Source: CAJBLF01 sp964545415 | GTDB lineage: Bacteria > Patescibacteriota > Gracilibacteria > Absconditabacterales > Absconditicoccaceae | NCBI GenBank assembly: GCA_964545415.1 | Contig: CAZJFP010000023.1 | Span: forward strand, 1-15,383 | DNA: 15,383 bases | Direction of reading: 5' to 3' | Shown: in pieces, positions 8,562-15,309 of the stretch | How the letters are laid out: each line of letters opens with the position of its first letter | Numbering within the stretch: position 1 is the first letter of the stretch | The notes under the pieces: model-generated | The model's database searches: none | The model's input: only the letters and a program-made list of their open reading frames with translations | Told to the model about the DNA's origin: nothing | Program-made: the position numbers and the translations under genes

Positions 8562-8690
8562 TGAAAAATGAAGAATGAATAATGAAAGAATTGCTGGGAT
8601 TTACTATTGTTATCTTACAATAGTTTTATAATGAGACATACCAATATTATTCATTATTCATTATTAATTCTTAATTCTTAATTAGTTTAA
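8562..8690. repeat. Intergenic palindromic element, copy B, with central hairpin
   Basis: The left arm AATGAATAATGA (8555-8583 region) is complementary to the right arm ATTATTCATTATTCATTATT (8644-8664 region). The centre is a perfect 8-bp hairpin, ACTATTGT (8603-8610), loop TATCTT, ACAATAGT (8617-8624), followed by TATAAT (8627-8632). The TTCTTAATTCTTAATTAG tail leads into the ATG at 8695. It is related to copy A (1214-1352) and copy C (6892-6945). Confidence 0.6.
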
Positions 8691-8694
8691 ACGT

Positions 8695-9087
8695 ATGAAA
8701 ACATTTGCTTTTATTCCCGGCCAGATGAGTAAGGCCTACACGTGAATCATCAGCAAATACAAGCGCTTTGATAGCATTGTTGAACTTTTTAAGGTTTCTG
8801 GAGCTTTGCTATTTTTGTTTATCTGTGGCTTTGTCTATCTTTACTTCATCAACTTGTCATCTACTCGCTGATATTTTCTCAAACAAGCTAATCAGGAAAT
8901 GACCGCTATCAATTTCAAATACGAAATTTTGAAAACTAAACTGCTCGATTATAAACAACAAAACTGGAACGCTATCCAAGCATCCAGCTTCAAGAGAGAT
9001 GTTGTTGATGTGAGTGCAGAGATAGTAAAAATACCTAACTGAGTACAACTTGGATTTTTGGAATACCAACTCACCAAGACCAACTAA
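8695..9087 (+). CDS. ftsL: FtsL-like division protein
   Basis: A 130-residue protein, invisible with the standard code because of three TGA codons (8743, 8869, 9040) read as Gly. It has a basic cytoplasmic N-terminus of about 33 residues and one membrane helix (about 34-53, VSGALLFLFICGFVYLYFIN). A polar helical stretch with coiled-coil character follows (STRGYFLKQANQEMTAINF, then KYEILKTKLLDYKQQN). The end is short (LGFLEYQLTKTN). This is the bitopic layout of FtsL, a small divisome scaffold that pairs with FtsB. FtsL sequences are very divergent, so the call rests on topology, size and position right after rsmH, where ftsL lies in the dcw cluster. A strong terminator follows and no ftsI or mur gene is present. 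Confidence 0.6.
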
Positions 9088-9103
9088 GCGTTTTGGAATT
9101 CAT

Positions 9104-9161
9104 AAAAAAAGCCCTAAGATTTCGCTTAGGGTCATAGCCCGCTGATGCGGGGCTTTTTTTT
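9104..9161 (+). terminator. Strong terminator with alternative hairpins
   Basis: CCCTAAG/CTTAGGG (9112-9132) forms one stem and AGCCCGC/GCGGGGCT (9135-9154) a second, then eight T. The leading AAAAAAAGCCC (9104-9114) can also pair with GGGCTTTTTTT (9151-9161), enclosing both. The A-run makes it usable from either strand, fitting its place between convergent genes. Confidence 0.85.
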
Positions 9162-9177
9162 ATGGGTAACATTTCTT

Positions 9178-9774
9178 CTATTGTTGTTCTGTTTTGATCT
9201 CTTCTTTTATTTTGCGTCTTATATATTGGGATAGTCGTCTATATAGTTTTTTTATTCCTCGTAAAAGCGCTATCCCCACCAAGCCGTATATTACTATTGT
9301 TTTCCATCCATCCAAAAATCTGCTTGCTTGTCCTACGCTGAAACTTCATAGATATCCTGCTGTGATATATATGGCTTTGACGATGATCGACATGATGAGC
9401 GAATATTTCATATATACTCGAAAATTCGTTTTTTTGATTCCCAATGAAATCAATGATGGCATAGCGAGATAGGGCGTGATTTTTACAATCAAAAAATAGA
9501 AGAATGGGGATCTGGTATATATGGTTTTGAGAATATTCCTTTGAGTCATATATTGATGGAATCTTTTGATGAATCTAATCTTATGAAAAAATCTTCCTAT
9601 CACATAAAATATGACGTCACCTATGAGGTCTCAGAGAATAGCCAATCCTATGATATATTCTATACGGAGAATGCCTTGTGCCGCAAATCATGCGCTTACA
9701 AAACTAGTAATCGGTCATTCGGTGATGGTAAGCACAAATAGAAAAAGGTATATATGCTGACGTATAAATGACAT
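9178..9774 (-). CDS. DedA-family (SNARE-associated Golgi-type) membrane protein
   Basis: A 198-residue polytopic protein, complete only with four TGA codons read as Gly (9715, 9688, 9631, 9346). DedA proteins are membrane proteins, several of which act as lipid or undecaprenyl-phosphate flippases. Matching features: an early re-entrant-loop-like segment with Glu (ITEGPITSFVSAGFAAQGILRI, 17-38), LGDLIGDVIFYVIGRF (48-62), equivalent to the family lG...Gd...Y.iGr, and FLIVKITPYLAMPSLISLGI, equivalent to f..RfiP.vr.......G. A long helix and a Lys/Arg-rich cytoplasmic tail end the protein. The first ATG with an intact N-terminus is at 9774, 28 nt after the glycosyltransferase stop, so the two are likely cotranscribed. 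Lipid-carrier recycling for the neighbouring glycan genes is inference. Confidence 0.78.
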
Positions 9775-9802
9775 GTATTCTCCTGGATAATGGCAATAAA
9801 AT

Positions 9803-10522
9803 TTATTTTACTCTATTGTACTTCTTTTCGTTGATGGGAGAAAAAGAAAACGAATGTCTGATGTATCCCAATACTCCTTGATATTTGAAGATGTCCCTAA
9901 ACATGGAGATATCTTTTTTTATCCCTTGAAATATTCATCGTTTTTGGCCTTTGAAGGTATTTTCTCCGGTAAAAGGATATCGAACGACTATTTTTTTGTT
10001 CTTTTCCATAAAGGTATTGATCGCTACTTCCAGCTGATATTTTTCAAAATTGTCTTCATATATTTTGTGAAGGTCTTTTGTCCTTAGCATTCTTTGTCCG
10101 GAGAGGATAAGCTCTCTATAGAAGATCTTGATGAATCGTTTGGCATGAATACGTCTCAATATGCCCATATCGATTTCCGGATGAAGAAACATGTTTTCTA
10201 TCATATATGTGACTTCTTTTGTATTGATTTTTTTGAGATCGGAATCGAACATACAGACATATTCTGTTTTTACTTTTTTTAGTCCTGTTTGGATGGCGTG
10301 CGCTTTTCCTTGGTTTTTTTTGTAAGAAACGATCTGAATGCGAGTGTTTTTATGTTTCGCTACAAAATTTTGGACTATTTCTAGACTATTGTCCTGAGAT
10401 CCGTCATTCACCAAAATGATTTCGTCGAATTGTTTGATGGATGAAATTTTTTTGATCACTTCTACCACCCCTTCTTCTTCATTGTAGAACGGAATGATAC
10501 ATGTGCATGATGTATGCTTCAT
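9803..10522 (-). CDS. Family 2 glycosyltransferase
   Basis: A 239-residue GT-A fold enzyme that moves a sugar from a nucleotide-sugar donor. MKHTSCTCIIPFYNEEEGVVEVIKKI is the typical GT2 start, EIILVNDGSQDNS (34-46) the donor-binding segment, NQGKAHAIQTGLKK the next conserved block, and MFDSDL (91-96) contains the DxD metal site. The C-terminal part (ILRRIHAKRF, RELILSGQRMLRTKDL) resembles DPM-synthase-like GT2 enzymes. One TGA (9935-9937) is read as Gly. No C-terminal membrane helices are seen, so it should be cytosolic or peripheral. It lies between the exported glycosidase gene (77 nt upstream) and the DedA gene. Acceptor and product are unknown. Confidence 0.9.
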
Positions 10523-10599
10523 GGATTTTATTGACTATAAAAAAATATCTCCAGGCAATATATGCATTAGCCACAAAAACACAAGTAAGAAATTATTTT

Positions 10600-11652
10600 C
10601 TAGAGTTGTCCTATGACGTAGAGTCTTCGCAGGATATCTTTGATGAGTGCTCATTGTCTTGGGTTTTCCATGACTTTGGGACTGGTGACTGCCGCGCGGA
10701 GGATATTGATGAAACTTCGTTTCTGTTTGTCTCCATTTTTTTTGATGAAGGCTTGGAGCGCAGTGTAGAGATTTTTTATCTTTGTTTGGTCGGCTTCGGT
10801 CAAGGTGTATGTGGATGGCGGAGTATACGGGGTTTTGAAGGTAGGCGTGATTTTGGTCAGTTGTTTATATTGGTCTTTGGTTAGGACGACATACGCGTCC
10901 ATAATCCTGGTCCTCGATCATTGATCCAGCACAAATCCCGAATAGATCATACCTATACTTAGTCCTGCGTCGAGATTCATAGCGTTCCGACAATCAAAAT
11001 TTTTCTGCAGATAGTCTGCCATTTCGGGGATCGTGATGTTGCCGATAACCCCCATATAGATAGTGGATTTGTCTTGGGTTGAACAGATGAAGGTTTTGTT
11101 GCCTGCAGTTTTCATCTTGGTGTCTATATAATTATTGTAGCCTTTGATGACATTCTCTCCTTGATAAAGAAAGACCGGAAAATTTCCCAGACCAAAATAC
11201 AAGGAATTGAATGCTTCGGGATCTTTTTTGACTCGAAGCCCCAAATCGATACCATTCCCCATGTTGTTTTGTACTAGTAGTGGCGATCCTTCCTTGGTGA
11301 ATCCAAAGATCATCCTGATGCTCGTATCCGGTCGGTATTCGCTTCGATCTTGTCCGTTTCCCATATACACTCTTTCGGATATCGTATGAGTAGTGGTACA
11401 TTGGCTATAATCGTCAGGACAGAAGAAAGATCCATTGACTGCGGTATCACCACCTACCTTTTTGGCTAGCTCCTGCAGCGTCGCTCCTCATTCTCCGGCT
11501 ACGGAGCTGACGACATAATGCTCCCCGTCTAATACGACTTTGATGACTCTGATGGGTTTCCCGTCACGGTTTTCGATGATGAGTTCTTTGTAGGCGAAGG
11601 TGGAACCAAAAGAAAGGAAAAGTAAGCTTATGATGAGTAATTTTTTGAGCAT
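10600..11652 (-). CDS. Exported phosphodiester glycosidase family protein
   Basis: A 350-residue protein starting MLKKLLIISLLFLSFGSTFA, a clear signal peptide with likely cleavage after residue 20. Three TGA codons (11488, 10918, 10651) are read as Gly. The body matches the phosphodiester glycosidase (NAGPA-like, DUF2233) domain: AVNGSFF followed by a Cys pair, SIRMIFGFTKEG, FGLGNFPVFLYQGE, DKSTIYMGVIG, MADYLQKNFDCRNAMNLDAGLS (family NLDGGgSs) and RTRIMDAYVV. The family removes GlcNAc-phosphodiester caps or acts on envelope glycans; the substrate here is unknown. The second Gly of NLDGG is Ala. About 100 C-terminal residues after the domain are extra (Thr/Pro-rich linker, then helices). It is first of a three-gene envelope operon. 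An earlier in-frame ATG at 11715 would hide the signal peptide behind 21 residues, so the ATG at 11652 is preferred. Confidence 0.82.
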
Positions 11653-11847
11653 TATGGTTTTGGTGATATAAAACTTGGAAGTAACTATAGGAATAGCCGT
11701 AAAATTTTCAAACAAAAAAATCCGCTATGAGCTAGGGCAGTGAAGCGAAAACAGGATTGAACTAGTTTTTTTTGATGAAGTAGACGTCCTGTTGAATTTG
11801 TATGGAGGTATGTAGGAAGATGTCTGTTGTCGGTTGTTGCGTACTTT
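11653..11847. other. Intergenic gap with a possible degenerate attC-like hairpin
   Basis: 195 bp between the methyltransferase stop and the glycosidase start; no gene is seen. On the minus strand 11797-11750 reads ATTCAAC, then AGGA, a loop, TCCT and GTT. The ATTCAAC fits the attC R'' consensus RYYYAAC and the 7-bp AACAGGA/TCCTGTT stem lies where a cassette recombination site is expected. However, the right box (GTTTTCG) does not fit and no L boxes are seen. Confidence 0.25.
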
Positions 11848-12513
11848 CTATTCTTTTATAAGCTTAAATATAATGATTTGATATCTTCCTTTTACTATTT
11901 TGTATGACTCTGGCGTTAAAAGATTTTCTATCTTTTCGTTAACTGGAACTTGTACTATTTTATCTATTTTAAATCCAGCAAAATCAAATCCAGCGAAATA
12001 GTCCGCGAATTTATGATGAAAAATATCTGAATTTTGCGATAAGACAAAGTCTGGATTATCTCTCATCTCATATCCTTCCCAGTTCATTTCGGGATGAGTA
12101 ACCGAGAAGACTAAAATACCGTTAGGTTGTAGTATGCGGCAAAACGCTTTAAGCGTGTGTTTTATATTTTTGATGTGCTTTAATGCTTGTCCACAATTGA
12201 TCTTGTCAAATTCATTATCTGAAAATGGAAGATTTTTCGTCAGATCGACTTGTTGAAAAACAACTTGTGGACACTTTTTTTTTGCTTCATTGAGCATTTT
12301 TTCAGAGAAATCTATTCCTACGCAGTTGCTACCCTTATTAAAAATTTCGATAGTGTATTTTCCTGTTCCACAAGCTGCATCCAAAATTTTTTCTCCTTTT
12401 TGTGGATTTAATAATGTCAAAACATCTTCATGTTCCAATGTAATGTGTGGGTTTGGGTCACTATCGTATTTTGATGCCCGTATATTGTAACCTTCTTTTG
12501 TTCTTTGCGTCAT
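11848..12513 (-). CDS. Class I SAM-dependent methyltransferase
   Basis: A 221-residue soluble Rossmann-fold methyltransferase of the UbiE/MenG or small-molecule type. Motif I is ILDAACGTGKYT (43-54), the acidic end of beta-2 is VGIDFSEKML, motif post-I is FQQVDLTKNLPFSDNEFDKINCGQALKHI, and the FCRILQPNGILVFSVTHPEM block is motif III. The substrate cannot be told. No TGA occurs among its 12 glycines, unlike the other cassette-region genes. It begins 30 nt after the attC-like site at 12538-12618 and runs in the same direction as that site's upstream gene, as expected for an integron cassette gene. A TATACT hexamer in the short leader could serve as a -10 box. It ends on TAG. Confidence 0.9.
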   Translation of the reverse strand: MTQRTKEGYNIRASKYDSDPNPHITLEHEDVLTLLNPQKGEKILDAACGTGKYTIEIFNKGSNCVGIDFSEKMLNEAKKKCPQVVFQQVDLTKNLPFSDNEFDKINCGQALKHIKNIKHTLKAFCRILQPNGILVFSVTHPEMNWEGYEMRDNPDFVLSQNSDIFHHKFADYFAGFDFAGFKIDKIVQVPVNEKIENLLTPESYKIVKGRYQIIIFKLIKE

Positions 12514-12537
12514 GGAGAATAATTAGTATATAAAACT

Positions 12538-12618
12538 TCATAACGTTCGCTGCTCGGCGGACGTCCCGACCTCCATTGAGATTTATTGTGGAGGGATGTA
12601 CGCTAGCAGCTGTTAGAT
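12538..12618 (-). other. attC-like recombination site, copy 1
   Basis: On the minus strand the left box is ATCTAAC (12618-12612), a full match to the attC R'' consensus RYYYAAC. Then come A, GCTGCT, A, GCG, a long imperfect inner hairpin containing CCTCCA/TGGAGG, CGC, CG, AGCAGC and GAAC, and the right box GTTATGA (12544-12538), a partial match to GTTRRRY. Stem arms GCTGCT/AGCAGC and GCG/CGC pair, leaving unpaired A versus CG, like the extrahelical bases of attC sites. It lies 95 nt 3' of the HELSH gene and 25 nt 5' of the methyltransferase. It is GC-richer than its flanks. The resemblance is structural; no integrase is seen here. Confidence 0.6.
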
Positions 12619-12633
12619 GACCGAGCTTTGCGA

Positions 12634-12647
12634 GGGGATGTATCCCC
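12634..12647. other. Short perfect palindrome between HELSH gene and attC-like site
   Basis: GGGGAT GT ATCCCC in the 95-nt gap between the protease stop and the attC-like site. It could be the core of a weak terminator or part of the cassette end; no T-run follows on the minus strand. Confidence 0.35.
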
Positions 12648-12713
12648 AATTTGGATTTTCCTTATTTTTAAAGATGAAGAAGCCCAAAAAAGATAGTTTC
12701 AAACTGTTATTTT

Positions 12714-13592
12714 TTAGTTTAAGATTATTGGATCAAAATAAGAAGCATTCTTTAATTTATCCTTAAATTCATTACTCCACATATATTCTCATTTATGAGT
12801 TTTTTTAAAGATATTATCTTTTTCTTTTAATACTGATTCATTTATTTTAAGTATATACATGATCTTTTTCATTATTTCTAAAAAATTTACTCCATTATTT
12901 ATTTCTTTTAAATACATTTCTTCAAAAAAATCTACTATATTATATATTTTATCATTTTTTTTTACTTTTAAATAATGTATTTCAGGATTGCCTTTTTTCA
13001 ACTCTTCTGCGTATATAATATCTTTAAATAAACTACTTCTTAATAAGATAGGAGCAAACACCTCTTTTAAAATATTAAAAATAAATGGTGATGTATTTAT
13101 TTGTTCATCTTTAAATTGTTCTTCCAGTACAACATGTGATAATTCATGAATGATAATTTCAATAAATGGTGTTTTTTTATATCATCATATATCGTCAAGA
13201 ATAGATACTCTTGCTTTATTCTTTCAATATGTAGAAAATGGGAAAAGTGATATATATACTTCATATACAGAATCTTTTTCAAAATTATATGACATAATTT
13301 TTGATATACTTTCATATATAACAGATGAAAAAAGAATCATTTGATTCTCTATATCTTTTTGTATTTCATTTATTTTATTTTTATTAACATCATATAAGTC
13401 TTCTACAAAAGAAGAAATAATATTTAATTCTTTTATTTTTTCATTTTCAATTTTTATTCCTAAATCAGGGAATATTCTAAATATTGAATTTTTTATAAAA
13501 GGATATCTATTTACTAATTCTTTATCACATAGATACTTTTGAAATAAAGATATATCTTCTAATTTATTTGTTTTTAAAACAAGTTTTGTCAT
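12714..13592 (-). CDS. HExxH zinc-metallopeptidase-like protein
   Basis: A 292-residue protein that assembles only when TGA codons at 13224, 13185, 13182 and 12789 are read as Gly. The key segment is TPFIEIIIHELSHVVLEEQF, with HELSH at residues 149-153. This is the HExxH zinc site of gluzincin-type peptidases, preceded by a hydrophobic helix as usual. The N-terminal 120 residues are helical and charged. After the motif is a helical domain (FILKEVFAPILLRSSLF, then FFEEMYLKEINNG) whose Glu residues could give the third ligand. No signal peptide or membrane segment is seen, so it should act in the cytosol. I do not recognise the exact family. It starts 16 nt after the PqqD-like gene, so the two form one unit. 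Together they recall peptide-modification (RiPP) loci that pair a PqqD/RRE domain with a protease or HExxH protein, but no precursor peptide is evident. Confidence 0.8.
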
Positions 13593-13608
13593 GAATTTTT
13601 ACAAACAA

Positions 13609-13932
13609 TTATAAAACTTGTATAATATCTTTTTTATAAAGTAAGAATAAGAATTTATCAACGATTTCTTCATCAACATCAAACTTTTGAACTATATCAC
13701 TTATAGAAAATTTATCAAGGGTTTTTAAATATTGAATTAGTTCTCATGAATCATCTGTTACATAAGCCTGATTTAATCATTTACCAATTAAATATCATTC
13801 TTTTTCTTTTCTTATAATGATGTTACTTATTATTTTCATATCTTCACTCTTCAAAGACTCTAATTTAATTATATTATACTTTTTTATGTTTTTTATCTTA
13901 GGAATATTATCTTCTATCGCAAAAGGGTCCAT
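13609..13932 (-). CDS. Small PqqD-like (winged-helix/RRE) protein
   Basis: A 107-residue protein hidden by three TGA codons read as Gly (residues 46, 52 and 63). The C-terminal two thirds follow the PqqD pattern: GYLIGKGLNQAYVTDDSG is the beta-hairpin part, ELIQYLKTLDKFSISDIVQKF the helices, and VDKFLFLLYKKDIIQVL the final helix and wing, equivalent to PqqD V..FL..L...GLi. PqqD-type domains bind leader peptides of ribosomally made peptides and hand them to modifying enzymes; the same fold also occurs in unrelated wHTH proteins, so function is inferred. The ATG lies 16 nt inside the putative cassette and the metalloprotease gene follows 16 nt after the TAA stop. Confidence 0.65.
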
Positions 13933-13942
13933 ATCTTTAATA

Positions 13943-14026
13943 TTTCAACGTTTGCTGCTCTGTGGCTGGACCGATGTTCCATTAGGAATATATGGTAATC
14001 GGGATGGTCACTAGCAGCTGTTGTCT
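13943..14026 (-). other. attC-like recombination site, copy 2
   Basis: Same build as copy 1 on the minus strand: left box AGACAAC (14026-14020, 5 of 7 to RYYYAAC), A, GCTGCT, A, GTG, inner hairpin with CCGAT/ATCGG, CAC, AG, AGCAGC, AAAC, right box GTTGAAA (13949-13943, 6 of 7 to GTTRRRY). Against copy 1, the GCG:CGC pair block is GTG:CAC here, a compensatory change that keeps the stem, while the inner loop differs. It lies 75 nt after the RhuM-like gene and 11 nt before the PqqD-like start codon. Confidence 0.6.
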
Positions 14027-14100
14027 GTTCGTGTCCCTCAATCTTAACCCTTAAAACAGGGGCTTCTTCTAAATTAAATTAAAAAATCTAAATTAAATCT

Positions 14101-15093
14101 CTATTTCTTTGGTAGTTTTTTTGTTGCATCAAGAAAACTATCATAATCACTAGTATAATCTAACATATTTTGTTGTTTATATTTTTCAAATTCTTCCTTA
14201 GCTTTTTTTGTTGCTTCTTCATGACTTATAGATCCTGCGTTATCTAGAATTTGTCTTTCTGATGCTTTAAGAAATTCATCTAGTTTATCTATCCAATCTT
14301 GCATTTTCATCAATCTTCCATTGCTCGCTTGTAATTCTGCAAAATCAAGATACATGGAAACAACAAGATTAAGTTGTTTAATCTCATGTTCATTCAGATA
14401 ATTTTTTGCAATGGTAGTGTCTTTTTGTGTAACATATGATCACTTAAAACTTGTTAATCACATAAGCATTTTATCGGAGTCAGCTCTTTCGTGTATCAAT
14501 TCTGCTGCTGTATGTCCATGAATTGCATAATGCATCTTATTTTGTACTGTTGCAAAAAACTGTTGTGATAGTTCATCATCTTTTTTGTAATCAATGCTTG
14601 TTGTATAGATGTCTGTTACTTTTTGGTAAAAATTCCTCTCACTAGAGCGGATATCTCTGATTCTTTGCAGTAATTCTTCAAAATATCTCGCCTTATGTGA
14701 TCATTGAGATAATCTCATATCATCCATAGTAAAGCCTTTGATGATGTATTCGTGGATTCTTTGAGTTGCCCGTTTACGAAATTGTGTTCCTTGGATTGAT
14801 TTTACTCTATATCCTACGGATATGATGACATCTAAATTATAGTAATTGGTTGCTTTTTGCTGAAATTCGGAATTTCCGAATTTGTGTAAAGTTTCGCTTT
14901 CTACCAGCTCTCATTCATCATAGATATTTTTGATATGTTCGTTGATGGTTGATTTGGCTTTACCAAAAAGTGTTGCCATTTGGTCTTGATTTAACCAAAC
15001 AGTCTCATCTTTGATGAGTGTTTCTACTTGGATAGAGCCATCGGTGTTAGTATAAATCAGGATGTTATTTTCTTCTAGTGCGATAGTCTTCAT
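14101..15093 (-). CDS. RhuM-family protein
   Basis: A 330-residue protein, the usual RhuM length, complete when four TGA codons are read as Gly. An N-terminal domain (VWLNQDQMATLFGKAKSTINEHIKNIYDEGEL, about 31-62) looks like a helix-turn-helix. Then come the family blocks NYYNLDVIISVGYRVKS, GTQFRKRATQRIHEYIIKGF, ARYFEELLQRIRDIRSSERNFYQKVTDIY and MGLTSFKGSYVTQKDTTIAKNYLNEHE. Two of the UGA glycines fall in MGLTSFKG, a conserved position. RhuM proteins occur in pathogenicity and defence-type islands and beside Fic/Doc toxins, and their biochemical role is not established. An attC-like site 75 nt after the stop suggests it may be a cassette gene. It stops on TAG. Confidence 0.9.
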
Positions 15094-15280
15094 GTCTATT
15101 ATGTTTATGATATTAAATGACTTCGGGTAGTATTTCTAAATTTTGTTCAAAATCAAGCAAAAACATTTTAAAGCTTATTTTAATCATTTTTTTGATGAAA
15201 AAAATCAATTTTCCAAAATATTTCTCAAAAATAGCTCAAACCCTCAGTTCTCCATTACTCAAAAAAAAGTGCTCAAAAAT
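15094..15280. other. Non-coding gap with repeated CTCAAA motifs
   Basis: No convincing gene between the RhuM start and the right-hand promoter; a 67-codon plus-strand frame here has low-complexity Lys/Phe/Asn content and runs through the promoter. CTCAAA(AA) occurs at 15224, 15235, 15258 and 15272, with a CTCAG at 15243, directly upstream of the promoter at 15281. They could be activator or repressor sites or curved A-tract DNA. Confidence 0.45.
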
Positions 15281-15309
15281 TTGACAAATCTAGGGGGGGG
15301 AAGTATAAT
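15281..15309 (+). promoter_or_regulatory. Perfect sigma70-type promoter with poly-G spacer
   Basis: TTGACA (15281-15286), a 17-bp spacer and TATAAT (15304-15309) are exact consensus, pointing right. The spacer contains eight consecutive G (15293-15300). The leader continues to at least an ATG at 15381-15383, the last bases of the window; the gene it serves is not in view. Confidence 0.8.

Larger units (their letters stand above)
12544..13948 (-). mobile_element. Putative integron-type gene cassette (PqqD-like + HELSH protease)
   Basis: This is the 1405-bp segment between the predicted G/TT exchange points of the two attC-like sites. It holds two same-strand genes and one attC-like site at its 3' end. 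The first start codon lies 16 nt after the exchange point, as tight as is usual in cassettes. The genes are clearly more AT-rich than the core genes to the left and use TGA for glycine often (about 7 of 11 glycines over both genes), so the donor also used code 25. That the unit moves as a circle by an integrase is inference. Confidence 0.5.

Noticed and set aside
10501..10884. Plus-strand ORF of 127 codons
   Set aside because: Antisense to the C-terminal part of the phosphodiester glycosidase gene and has no recognisable domain.
11735..11780. Minus-strand AGTTCAATCCTG looked like a tRNA T-arm (TTCRANY)
   Set aside because: The T-stem has a mismatch, and no acceptor stem, anticodon arm or CCA end can be placed around it.
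13097..13344. Overlapping ORFs on both strands around 13100-13340
   Set aside because: They overlap the metalloprotease frame, which carries HELSH and reads through cleanly with TGA as Gly.
12538..14026. The paired hairpin elements considered as IS200/IS605 ends or hammerhead-type ribozymes
   Set aside because: No transposase lies between them, the two are direct repeats with covarying stems, and the ribozyme core motifs (CTGATGA, GAAA) are absent.
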